This document shows positions 12,201 through 19,925 of a DNA stretch of 64,000 bases, piece by piece. Every line of letters starts with the position of its first letter. The first letter of the stretch is position 1. This DNA is from Plazaster borealis (taxonomy: Eukaryota; Echinodermata; Asteroidea; Forcipulatida; Labidiasteridae): contig JAJGQC010000508.1 in assembly GCA_021014325.1 (NCBI GenBank), forward strand, positions 1 to 64,000. Direction: 5' to 3'. The notes beneath the pieces were generated by a model. The model was not told the origin of the DNA. It saw nothing but the letters and a program-made list of their open reading frames with translations, and made no database searches. A program made the translations under genes and the position numbers.

Positions 12201-14368
12201 CGATGACATTATATTAAACATTGTATTGCAACTGTGTGCTAACTTGTTTTCTCTCTTTATGTTGCTAGGAAGTGTTCATCTGCCACGTATTGGTTACGCA
12301 ACGGCAGGCTTCAACTGGTATGGTACTGAACGACTCATACGAAAGCTACTAAAATAAAACTAGCATCTAAGGGCATCCCAACATACGCGTATCCTTTTCA
12401 CCATTTTTGAACTTTTCCTTTTCACCATTTTTGAAGTTTTCAACAACAACAAATCTACAATTTCCTACGAGATTTTTCCATGATTCTATGATTCTTTTGT
12501 ACAAATCTTTCCTTTGCCTTCCAGCAAATATTTCAGTGGCTTTTAACTCTGAAGAAGAGGAGGAGAATGAAACCAAGTGAAAGATAAAGTCCAGGGCCCA
12601 ATTCCATAGTTTTGCTTAAGCACAAAATATTGCTAAAGAAATTTCTGCTAAGCGAAAAAGGAGCAAGATACCAGTCACAGATGGAATATGTGACATGGTA
12701 TTTTGGCTGGTAACCTTACTCTGGTGAGCATGATTTTGTTGTGTTTAACTACTTTTTGTGTCACGCAGCTCTGTGAAATTGCGCCCAGCGTGACTGCAAA
12801 ATATAATCTACATTTCCAAGTTGACCTTTCCTTAACAGACAGCTCCACAGCTATTATTTTCCAAGATGAAGAACAAAGCATCGCCCCACCACCAGCCCCC
12901 CCCCCCCTCGTCCTCGCATCCTAATCCTCAATCAGCTACCCCCATGCATGAAGCATCAGCCCCTTCAACCTCGGGGGCATCGTCATCATCATTGTCCACC
13001 CACGGGGAAGACGGGACGGGACTGCCAAGTTTCTTCCGAGGGGTGATAGTGAGCTTCTGTGATGTTGAGGGTGGAGATTTAAAGAAACTCACTCGCTATC
13101 TTGTGGCATATCCTTTTAATCATGCTCAGATTTGATAAAATGGAGGTTTGCTGTAACACCATGCAGGAAATATTTGTTCTTATATACCGCTTTATTTATG
13201 GGCGTCTTAAAGCGCTCATTATGTTTAAGACAGGTGTGCTAAGTTGTCAATTTATGAGACCAATAATTCTTGTAAGGGTTTACAAGGTGCTGTGGTGCAA
13301 TCTGCTGCCAACCGTGCCAGAATCACCGGGTCAAAATCCTTCTCTTAACAATAAGTGTGCTGTTTGGGGTTTTTTGCATTACATAACACACAAAATCTTT
13401 GGCTTTACATCCTTTTGAAGAACGAAACAGTAATGGTTGAGTGTCTTGCCTAAGGACACAGGTGTCAAGACCGGGACTCAAACCCCACACTCTGCTGATC
13501 AGAGCATGTTGTATTATGATTTTTCCTGTAAACAACCTTCACCAATTTGATAATTTGGCACCAGGCGTGTCATTTATGACAGACATGGTGAATTATAAAT
13601 TTATTATTTATTATGGTGTGAAGCACTGGTTCATTTGTTTTGTTCATGAGTTAGGATTCAAGATTCCTTAACTTAAATTCACTTATGACAGTGATGTCTC
13701 AGAGACTGTCGATGAAACGACGACCCACATTGTAACACAGGAAGACACAACAGAGGTAAATAATCAATAATTCCATTTATGTCTGAACATTAAATAAGAA
13801 GATTAAATATTTGATATTAACCCATAAGTGCCGAGCTACGGGAAATCCTGTAGTACACCTGAACGCTGTTACTGCTGAGCAGAGCTACGGAAAAACCTGT
13901 AGGTGAACAAGACGTCAGTGTCTTTCTTTGTACTCTCACTACTAGTGATACGAGACGGGAAACATGACAAAATATATTAAAGAGAATGGGATGATCTTTC
14001 CAACGGTATTACAGTTTGTTGGGATATTTGCAAGGCAGTAAATAATGAATGTTTATTGTAATGCACTGCATGGGCTTTGGCAGAAGCAGTGTTTATGTAC
14101 TTTGTCTAGTCAGGCTGATATGATATTCACTACGCTGTATAAAACACGGGCATTGACTCCCAAAATGACGCAACCAAGTTTATTGTGATGATGACATCTG
14201 GCGAAATAGGTCAATACACCTCTCCTTGTTTGAATTGATCTTCTGCAGGTACAGACACTGCTAGATATGAAGGCGTCAAATCCCGACACTGTGGTTGTGA
14301 CAACAAGATGGCTTCAAGACTGTATCGTAAAGCAGCGTCATGTCGATGAAGAGAAATATAAACTTTAA
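6020..14368 (+). CDS. CHD1L: CHD1L/ALC1-like chromatin remodeler, 3' half (macro + BRCT)
   Basis: Multi-exon gene entering from upstream; only the C-terminal part is present. Exons at 6020-6215, 9523-9616, 10055-10125, 11170-11283 and 12269-12410 encode the pre-macro linker and macro domain. The order and motifs are those of CHD1[23 protein letters not shown], then [20 protein letters not shown] and IRK. In known CHD1L the macro domain restrains the Snf2 ATPase until poly-ADP-ribose from PARP1 releases it, and the protein remodels nucleosomes at DNA breaks. A low-complexity Pro/Ser linker and a complete BRCT domain follow (exons 12839-13107, 13683-13755, 14249-14368), ending at a TAA. Human CHD1L stops after the macro domain, so the BRCT tail is a lineage difference or a neighbouring gene. 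Frameshifts occur at about 6186, 11202 and 12354, probably with one in the C run at 12891-12906. The phase does not match between the second and third exons. The Snf2 helicase exons lie outside the window. Confidence 0.85.
6300..6735. repeat. Intronic tandem repeat, about 170-bp unit
   Basis: Two to three imperfect copies. Each contains TTTAACAACTTGTCCACAAG, AAACTGAAATTGGAATAAAA and TCTCGCAAGATAGTTGCGAG. The last is a short perfect hairpin (CTCGCAA/TTGCGAG). Confidence 0.75.
6798..7035 (-). mobile_element. tRNA-derived SINE, family A, copy 1
   Basis: On the minus strand it carries tRNA-like Pol III boxes: TGGTCTAGTGGTAAGACAT (A box region) and GGGTTCAAATCGC (B box). A body with TATACAGTGCTTACTACTC and a tail ending GCAAATTTAACATCT follow. 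Near-identical copies lie at 22195-22381 and 25308-25500. Another, split by the Penelope element, has pieces at 7036-7085 and 9347-9440. Confidence 0.8.
7036..7085 (-). mobile_element. SINE-A fragment, left piece split by Penelope element
   Basis: TTAAATTTGCATCGTTGATAAAGAATG is the SINE-A tail. It continues after 9347 as TTTTGCCCTAACACCGATG. The interruption is the retroelement at 7086-9346. Confidence 0.7.
7119..7252. repeat. Penelope left inverted terminal segment
   Basis: Reads TATGGAAAGGTTTTGCGGTG through CTTCTGGAGAAAG and is the reverse complement of 9215-9347. It contains CGACGTTTCGATCAG (minus strand CTGATCGAAACGTCG), the GAAACGTC motif typical of Penelope termini, where hammerhead ribozymes are known. 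Confidence 0.85.
7253..8803 (+). pseudogene. Penelope pol (RT + GIY-YIG endonuclease), broken
   Basis: Three frames in succession. 7253-7470 encodes the RT fingers, including [15 protein letters not shown], the Penelope counterpart of the LPKIHK motif. 7467-7787 gives [13 protein letters not shown] (catalytic motif A) and GTSMGSPIS (motif B). 7799-8803 gives RYVDDTFV (catalytic motif C, residues 21-28 of that frame), then [17 protein letters not shown] and, about residue 217, a GIY-YIG nuclease domain ([19 protein letters not shown]) with the R-LKEH helix. Single-base losses at about 7467 (TGGTAG) and 7778 (CCCG) explain the frame changes. The N-terminal RT region is absent, so the copy is truncated as well as shifted. 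In the family this protein performs target-primed reverse transcription. Confidence 0.9.
8843..9012 (+). repeat. Three direct copies in the Penelope 3' region
   Basis: The block GACTGCTTTGGGTC, TATACCCTCAGTCC, TAGGCCCCA occurs three times (from about 8848, 8918 and 8968) with different spacers. It lies between the endonuclease stop codon and the right terminus, where a 3' UTR would be. Confidence 0.85.
9215..9347. repeat. Penelope right inverted terminal segment
   Basis: Reverse complement of 7119-7252, from CTTTCTCCAGAAGACG to CCTTTCCATA. Plus-strand ACTGATCGAAACGTCGAG resembles part of a hammerhead core (CUGAU..GAAAC..GUC) but the stem II region is not evident. Confidence 0.85.
9348..9440 (-). 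mobile_element. SINE-A fragment, right piece
   Basis: ACACCGATGTGCATTAGGCA and CTGTATACTCGGTGC continue the SINE-A body interrupted by the Penelope insertion. The tRNA-like head is missing after about 9430. Confidence 0.65.
9523..9616 (+). CDS. CHD1L: CHD1L exon: macro-domain ADP-ribose loop
   Basis: Acceptor CTTCGATAG, donor GTAAAATG. Read from its third base it gives [15 protein letters not shown] then a basic segment and QYELVGK, the CHD1L macro-domain signature (human DDSGHWGRGGLFTAL). It ends in phase 2 while the next exon starts in phase 1, so a small indel or an unusual splice site is implied. Confidence 0.88.
9617..10054. other. CHD1L: CHD1L intron
   Basis: No repeat or RNA recognised in this intron. 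Confidence 0.6.
10055..10125 (+). CDS. CHD1L: CHD1L exon: macro domain
   Basis: Acceptor CTTTTATTAG, donor GTAAGA. It encodes [15 protein letters not shown] then GKDK, matching human DLHLGDVHLFPIDDK. It ends in phase 0, in register with the next exon. Confidence 0.88.
10638..10940 (+). mobile_element. tRNA-derived SINE, family B, sense copy
   Basis: The head resembles a Ser/Leu-type tRNA: GTCAAGGCCGAGGGGTCAAG, ACTCAAGCTCTGGTG and a degenerate B box. A body with AAGCAAGACACTTAACCATT, GATTGGACGTAAAGCC and GCCGCAGCACCTTGTAAG follows. A reverse copy is at 13188-13520. Confidence 0.8.
11170..11283 (+). CDS. CHD1L: CHD1L exon: macro-domain C-terminal helices
   Basis: Acceptor TTGGTCTAG, donor GTACGT. 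It starts [10 protein letters not shown], then the homologous reading [18 protein letters not shown] lies one frame over. One lost C at about 11202 (GAC-CGT to GACGT) explains this. In the restored register it ends in phase 1 and splices correctly to 12269. Confidence 0.88.
11322..11519. mobile_element. MITE with AGAGCTGCCAAC ends, copy 1
   Basis: Ends CAGAGCTGCCAACTCTCCCTG and TGTTGGCTGCTCT are inverted. The interior repeats ATCTCCCTGATT several times. Copies lie at 40428-40627 (reverse orientation) and 42714-42914. Confidence 0.75.
11520..12268. other. CHD1L: CHD1L intron
   Basis: Contains a short GC-rich hairpin (GGAGCTCTGCGGAGCCCC near 11667) and AATTCAATT-rich sequence, otherwise nothing recognised. 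Confidence 0.5.
12269..12410 (+). CDS. CHD1L: CHD1L exon: last macro-domain strand
   Basis: Acceptor GTTGCTAG. It encodes [20 protein letters not shown] and RLIRKLL, nearly identical to CHD1L of other animals. A TAA at 12355-12357 follows. However, the conserved continuation [12 protein letters not shown] is open one frame over at 12363-12407, so one A was probably lost from the run at 12350-12358. The 3' boundary of the exon is uncertain; a direct duplication of about 20 bp (TTTTCACCATTTTTGAA) lies at 12394-12433. Confidence 0.85.
12594..12786. mobile_element. GGGCCC-type MITE, copy 3
   Basis: From GGGCCCAATTCCATAG to CTCTGTGAAATTGCGCCC, with the shared inner blocks. It lies about 50 bp upstream of the BRCT-linker exon. 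Confidence 0.75.
12839..13107 (+). CDS. CHD1L: CHD1L exon: Pro/Ser linker and BRCT start
   Basis: Acceptor TTCCTTAACAG. The exon starts with a linker whose natural reading ([11 protein letters not shown]) changes frame in the C run at 12891-12906. It then continues through a Ser-rich stretch into [18 protein letters not shown] and KKLTRYLVA, the first strand and helix of a BRCT fold of the XRCC1/LIG3 style. The exon ends ...GTGGC immediately before ATATCCTTTT, the donor of an AT-AC intron. Confidence 0.75.
13108..13682 (+). other. CHD1L: U12-type AT-AC intron in the BRCT coding region
   Basis: The donor is ATATCCTTTT, the exact U12 AT-AC 5' splice consensus. The branch region is TTCCTTAACTT at 13664-13674, the exact U12 branch consensus, 11-12 nt before the terminal AC at 13681-13682. 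Splicing GTGGC to TTATGACAGTG keeps frame and gives LVAYDSDV, a canonical BRCT strand. No GT-AG alternative gives an open, aligned reading. The intron is 575 nt long and contains a reverse SINE-B. Confidence 0.9.
13188..13520 (-). mobile_element. SINE family B, antisense copy in the U12 intron
   Basis: The reverse complement shows AGAGTGTGGGGTTTGAGTCC, CTTAGGCAAGACACTCAACC, a GATGTAAAGCC block and GCACCTTGTAAACCC, matching 10638-10940. The tRNA-like 5' end is incomplete near 13520. Confidence 0.75.
13683..13755 (+). CDS. CHD1L: CHD1L exon: BRCT core
   Basis: Begins after the AC of the U12 intron and ends at donor GTAAATAATC. It encodes [20 protein letters not shown], with THIVT the conserved BRCT beta-3 motif. 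Phase 0 junction with 14249. Confidence 0.85.
14249..14368 (+). CDS. CHD1L: CHD1L terminal exon: BRCT C-terminus and stop
   Basis: Acceptor TTGATCTTCTGCAG. It encodes [20 protein letters not shown] then WLQDCI, the signature Trp-X3-Cys/Ile of the last BRCT helix, and EEKYKL before TAA at 14366. The reading continues in phase from 13755. Confidence 0.85.
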   Translation, partial: VQTLLDMKASNPDTVVVTTRWLQDCIVKQRHVDEEKYKL

Positions 14369-14395
14369 AAGTTTGATCTTCAAAAACGGAGACTC

Positions 14396-14521
14396 AAGCC
14401 CGGTTCATACTTCCTGTGTATACGAATGCGATGCAAATTTTTGACATCACAAATTCGCAATGAACAATTCGGAAGAGTTGAGCTGTGCACGAAGCATTCG
14501 CAGGAAGTATGAACTGGGCTT
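14396..14521. mobile_element. MITE with CCCGGTTCATACTTCCTG ends
   Basis: AAGCCCGGTTCATACTTCCTG at the left pairs with CAGGAAGTATGAACTGGGCTT at the right (two mismatches). The interior carries ACAAATTCGCAATGAACA. It lies 27 bp after the BRCT stop codon, so it is probably in the 3' UTR. A truncated relative is at 5700-5800. Confidence 0.85.
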
Positions 14522-14795
14522 TACTCGTATAAAATGAGTTGTAAGTTTTCCTTGTTCAAAACTTCATTTGGACTCATTTGATTATGTTTGAATCTCATGG
14601 TTCATTTTGGATAAATTTCTTTCTTGCCAAAAAAAGTCTGCAAAAAAAATAACAGTCATTTAAGAGGTTGGCTTCAGCAAATTTGGGTTAAAATCTCACC
14701 CAAATGGATTTTTTTTCCCGACAGGACTTCTCAACCACTAAGTATACAGTGCTTATCATGTATCAAATTTAGCCCAATCATTTTGATTCCAACCA

Positions 14796-14988
14796 GGGCC
14801 TAATTTCACAAAGCTGCTTATAAGCACAAAAAATAGCTAAGCACAACAAAGGTAAGCTTACCAGAATAAGGTTATCAGCCAAAATACCATGTCACATGTA
14901 CAATCTGTGACTGTATCCTGCTTGTTTTCGCTAAGCAGAAAATGTTTAAGCAATATTTTCTGCTTAAGCAGCTCGATGAATTTGGGCA
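14796..14988. mobile_element. GGGCCC-type MITE, copy 4
   Basis: From GGGCCTAATTTCACAAAGC to GCTCGATGAATTTGGGC, with all inner landmarks present. Confidence 0.8.
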
Positions 14989-15258
14989 CTGTTTGGCCTA
15001 GCTTTAAAAACCATTTCTTCAGTCACTAACATAGTTCTTGCTTTCAGTGTATAATATAGTTTTTGTTTATAAATATTTGTATAGTTTTCTTTGTAAGGTG
15101 AATTAAGACTTCTTTCAAGTAAATTATTGGGCTGTACTTCAGTTTTGCAATTTGGGTTCACTCCTGACAGCGGAATGGATTAGCTGGGAGTCAAAAGCAG
15201 ATTTTGGATTGAATACTCAAAGAAAAAGTTTGTAATCAGCAAAAAGTTGAATATTTAA

Positions 15259-15612
15259 GTGTCATGGCTGAGCGGTCTAGTGCATCAGACTGAAATTCTG
15301 ATGGATGAATCATCGGAGTGTGATTTTTGCTGGTCATAACACTTATGCCTTGAGCAAGGCACTGTTTATAATTGCTTCTCTTTACCCAGGTGTATAAATG
15401 GGAACCTGAGAGGGCAGGGACGGTATTATGTTGGATTGACCGCTTAGCGCAAATATATTAATAAGCAGCTTGAGGTTGTATGCTCCCCAGGGAGTTGAGA
15501 AAGTTTAAGGAATGGTTATGCCTGATGAACAGGGATAATAATGTTGTATAGCGCCTTGATCTAGCTACTAGGATATGTGCGCTATATGAGAATCAAATAT
15601 TATTATTATTAA
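15259..15612 (+). mobile_element. tRNA-derived SINE, family C, copy 1
   Basis: The head GTCATGGCTGAGCGGTCTAG is Leu/Ser-tRNA-like. The body has TTGAGCAAGGCACT, GCTTCTCTTTACCCAGG and GTATGCTCCCCAGGGAG. The 3' end is GCGCTATATGAGAATCAAAT followed by (ATT)n. A second copy is at 43136-43490. Confidence 0.85.
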
Positions 15613-16429
15613 TATGAAATCTCAATTATATAAACTTCATACAAGTAACAATCATCAAGAGAAATCTATGGTATGAAAAAATTTAAAAGTAGAGAAACTG
15701 AAAACTGATTTATACTTAAAAGCATTTTCAATGTAATACATTTTTTGTCAAAGTGCCTTGGAACATATTTGTTTTGAACATAATATTTGTTTTTATGGAT
15801 AACGGCGCTTTATAAATTGTTTTCGATTAAGTGATTGAAAACTGAGAAAATAGCATTTGAAGACCCCAACTTACCATTGCTTATTTCAGTGCTTCATTTT
15901 GTTCATGTTTCACTTCAACATGAACAACCAATTGAAAAGAGAACACATTGAAAACTATTTTTATATTACATTTCTATCATTTCTATACATTTCTATTAAT
16001 GCAATAATATTTATACCTTAAAGAAAGACACAATGTAAAAAATATTAAGATTTTATCCCTATATTACATAAGAAATTGAGTGATTTGGGATTGTTTTACT
16101 AAAAATGTGTTATTCAGACATTAAAAACTTCATGCCTTCTGCATCTCTCTTTAAATGTTGTTTTAAATAATTATGTGCAAATTTCTTAATGTTTATATGA
16201 AAAAAAGTAGTGTAATATTGTTTATTATATAGCGTATAATTATATTTTAAGAATGTGATGGAAATAAAGTCGTATTCTAGTTATATATTCTATTCTTGTT
16301 CACTTTGTGCACGGTTTTTTAAGATTTCAACTTGTAAAGGCCTTAAATATTAATTTGTCCATCTACGAAATTTTTTATCAGGAGGATAGGCTTTGATATG
16401 CAAATTAATCACGGGGTGTGCGCGAGTCC
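15613..16429. other. AT-rich intergenic sequence
   Basis: No gene or repeat family recognised. Confidence 0.5.
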
Positions 16430-16547
16430 CTCGAGAGCCAACCTCGTCCCCATGGTTTACTTTATTTCCAACCATGTTTACAATAGTAAAGAGCGGTCAA
16501 CCTCGTACTGCTCGACACACCCTGGGGACGAGGTTGCTCGAGAGCCC
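16430..16547. mobile_element. Inverted-repeat element with AACCTCGTCCCCA motif
   Basis: CTCGAGAGCCAACCTCGTCC at the left and GGGGACGAGGTTGCTCGAG at the right are inverted, and an AACCTCGT motif also lies in the middle. Related to the hairpin at 5256-5302. Confidence 0.75.
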
Positions 16548-16565
16548 TTTGTAACGTAAGACAAA

Positions 16566-16663
16566 ATGGCTGACCAAAAACTAAAAGGCTCAATTTTATC
16601 ACTCCTGTTCTTCCAAAGTTTATATGCAATTCAGTGGACAAAATGACTACAAAATGAGAGAGG
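16566..16663 (+). other. Possible first exon of the 17-30 kb gene
   Basis: An ATG in good context (ACAAAATGGC) opens a 25-codon frame beginning MADQKLKGSILSLLFFQSLY. A TGA precedes a strong donor (GTGAGT at 16664). The stop makes a coding role doubtful unless a base is missing. Confidence 0.2.
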
Positions 16664-17429
16664 TGAGTAGAATAATACTCATAGCATTCATAGAAGACTT
16701 CTTACGTTTATATGACTCTTATGAGATTCTGAAACAGTGAAAATGAAGCAAACATAAGACCTCGCCGTTCGACACGGCGGTAATTTCGAGAAGCACGTGG
16801 GACGCAAGACGTGGCTGAAGAAGACGTGTCCAACATTTGCTGTTAGTTTTAAAGTTATTAGACATGTACATCAGTGTTCTGGAAAAATAATTGAATCCAC
16901 TGTTAGGACAAAATCCCTTATTTCATATTGTTTTATTATTCTTTATTTAGCCTACATATGGATTGAAAACAGGTTAAAAGCTTTTTACTTTACAAAATTA
17001 TACAGTCAGACGGTAGTGTACATGTGTTTGGGGGTGCTGTGGGCATGGTGGGTGAGTGGCGAAAAGTGGGAGATACATGTGTAGGGACCCTTTATGGAGC
17101 TGCTTTCATTGACTTGTTTAATGTTTAAATATTTTCCTTAAAATAAAGGTATTTGTTTTAAAGACAACAATTACCAGTCTTGCCCCCACCCCACATGACA
17201 ACTGTGAATGGGCTATTCAATCCAATTTCAATTCAATTCACTTTATTTTTAAGACAGTGCCTATAATAATATAATTAGATGCGCACCTTTTGTAACTAAC
17301 AAAAATGTGTTATCATGTGAGATGAATGTGTCCCCTTTTAAATTCACTCACTATTGTAAGGTATAATAATATTACACTCAGCAGCATTTGTAAGCCCCAC
17401 TTTCCTGTTAAAAGAATTTGAGTCAACTC

Positions 17430-17640
17430 CACACCAACCAACTCGTACTCCAACCAACTCGTACTCCAACCAACTCGTACTCCAACCAACTCGTACTCCA
17501 ACCAACTCATACTCCAACCAACTCGTACTCCAACCAACTTGTACTCCAACCAACTCGTACTCCAACCAGCTCGTACTCCAACCAACTCGTACTTTAACCA
17601 ACTCGTACTTTGACCAACTCATATTTCAACCAACTCACAC
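17430..17640. repeat. 16-bp minisatellite (unit 1)
   Basis: About 13 units of AACTCGTACTCCAACC, degenerating at the right (ACTTTAACC, ACTTTGACC, ATTTCAACC). On the minus strand all three frames stay open, so the Trp/Ser/Val-rich frames here are not genes. A short inverted piece (GAGTTGGTTGGAGTACAAGC) lies at 19342. Confidence 0.9.
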
Positions 17641-18001
17641 TTCAACAAACTCAATCGCATGTTTTTCAATTGAAATTATTAAGATTTCCTTCCTGGTTCA
17701 AAAACTAAATTCCTGTTTAATTGGAAATTATGCGTGTTCCCTATGATTTATTATAATTATTCTTGAAATAATTTGAGAGTTCCTATTCCGGTTCTACCGT
17801 TTGATTGGGAAGATACAATTGTTCCCCGTAAATTATTATTTAATTTATTTAATATAGCATAAGCTGTTGAAAGCTGCTTACCAACCAAAATGAACTAGAT
17901 GCTGGAAATAGTTAATGGCCTCATGTTTAACACCCGAGCAAAGTCTTTCTCAAAGGCAAAGAAAACACCCAAAACAAGCATTAGGTCTATTTCATTAAAA
18001 A

Positions 18002-18090
18002 CGACGGTAAACATTGTGTTGTTATGCCAAAAAGTTTAAATGAAACCTTTAATAATGGTGAATACATTACTTCTATAGTCTATAGTCTAC
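18002..18090 (+). repeat. Direct repeat, left (unit 1)
   Basis: The block GACGGTAAACATTGTGTTGT through TTCTATAGTCTATAG recurs at 19207-19293, 1.2 kb downstream, with very few changes. Confidence 0.85.
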
Positions 18091-19206
18091 TGGTTTGCAC
18101 CAAGATCAAAAACCCTACAGGGGACAAAAAACAAAATGGTGACTGACGAAGTGCTTATAAACGCACAGAAAATGTGCTCTGACACCCTCCCCTTAAAGGC
18201 TATACACAGATGGGTTCAGCATATTATCACCGGTTTAACAACACTTGAACTTGGACAAACCTCTCCTTTGGCAAAAAAACAAAAAAATTGTTTTTTTCTT
18301 GTATAAAAAAAAGTAGTTATATGACCATAGCCTATTGACACCCCACTTCCCACACAGAGGTCTTGATATCTCATTATAAAACAATTAGAAGTGGTCCAGG
18401 CATGGTTAAACACCTTATGCCCTTTGGCCATCGATTACATACACATTTTGCTCCCCAGCCTCTTTATGGCCACCGCTGGAAACAGTTTCAGATTTCCCGT
18501 ACACAAGTTTACACAACGTTAATTGGCCGGAGACTGTTTGAGCAAACCTGTGGCTAGGCAATAATTTACTCTGTCTGTCTTCCCCCCCCAACCCCCACCT
18601 TCCATTAAACCCAACTATCCAACCTCCCAAGTATTTCAATATAAACAAATCGTTCCATAAGAACTAATGCCTTGCACTTCTCATACATAAAACATGCCGG
18701 CATTGAATTTTAAGCAATTAATAACACAGATGTGACATCACACGTTATGAGAAGATACAACATCTGACTTGGAATGTTTCTAAGCATACGTCGAAAAAAT
18801 AGTAAACTTCATGGAAGATGTATGCTGTTCCTCACCACATTTCCCCCCCCCCACTACCCCCACACCACTCATCCAACGACCTTCCCTCTCTCTTCAGTCC
18901 AAATTTTTGTTTAAAACAAAAACGCGCCTCCAATGGTTTCAGAATAGCCTGTCCCAAAAAAGTGCTCTTCACTTTCCAATGATTGCACCTAAACCATTAC
19001 GGATATTTGAAACATTGTGAGTGTGTACCGGTTTCTTAAGTTTTCTGTTTGTCTCAAGGCCTCTACATACACTAATAAAGTTGTTTAATACACACATTTC
19101 CTGGTGAAAAAAACAATCAGAACTGTCTTCGTGGCTACACTGTCTTCCCTATTCACAAAATTGCTCTGCAGGCTACATGTATGATTTCGCTCTTCCTTTC
19201 CAAACA

Positions 19207-19293
19207 AACGACGGTAAACATTGCGTTGTTATGCCAAAAAGTTTAAATGAAACCTTTAATAATGGTGAACACATTACTTCTATAGTCTATAGC
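19207..19293 (+). repeat. Direct repeat, right (unit 1)
   Basis: Second copy of 18002-18090. Unit 2 has the same pair at about 23051-23140 and 24257-24343. Confidence 0.85.
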
Positions 19294-19925
19294 GAGACTA
19301 TCTTTCAAAACTTTACATTCTACGTGTGAAACATTCGGGCATGAGTTGGTTGGAGTACAAGCTGGTCGGAGTGCGAGTTTACCTGTGCCTGTTTAAAAAA
19401 ATCATTCAAAGGTGGAATATGCAGTCATGATGAAGAAGAAATACTTTCAAATGGTTAACATGCAGGAACCGGGGGTGGGCGAGAAACCCCGGAAGACAGA
19501 AGCCTTTGGCCCCTCTAAAAAGAAGTATGCTGTGGGCAGCCCCCCCCCCCCTAAAAAACCCACACAAAAAACAAACACTACCATGATTGAAGATGGAGGC
19601 TATCAATGCAGTTATTTTGACTTTGCATAATTCATTGAAACAGGGAATGGTCTGGCACATGCACAAATGCATTTAAAACAAGTAGTTTTTGGATGGGCAA
19701 ATCTCTGGAATTTCATATTTGAGAGGGCAAGCTTAAGGCCATTTTCATTTTGCAAAAGGCACTTCCATTGGAAAAGCTTAAAGTCTCTGGGAAAGTTTTT
19801 AAGGGGCAAGAAATGGCCTAGATTGCACAAGAGAGCATATGATCTTCAATTTTCAGCGACCCTTGAGGGGGCCCGGACGCCACACCACAATGGCTTTGCA
19901 CTCTTATCATTGCCCCTAACCCTAT

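Noticed and set aside
16797..17084. 95-codon plus-strand frame
   Set aside because: Starts inside unrelated sequence, no homology, no splice sites matching a gene.
17313..17622. Minus-strand frames with Trp-Ser-Leu-Glu-Tyr repeats
   Set aside because: Product of the 16-bp minisatellite, which has no stop in any minus frame; copy number differs between duplicates.
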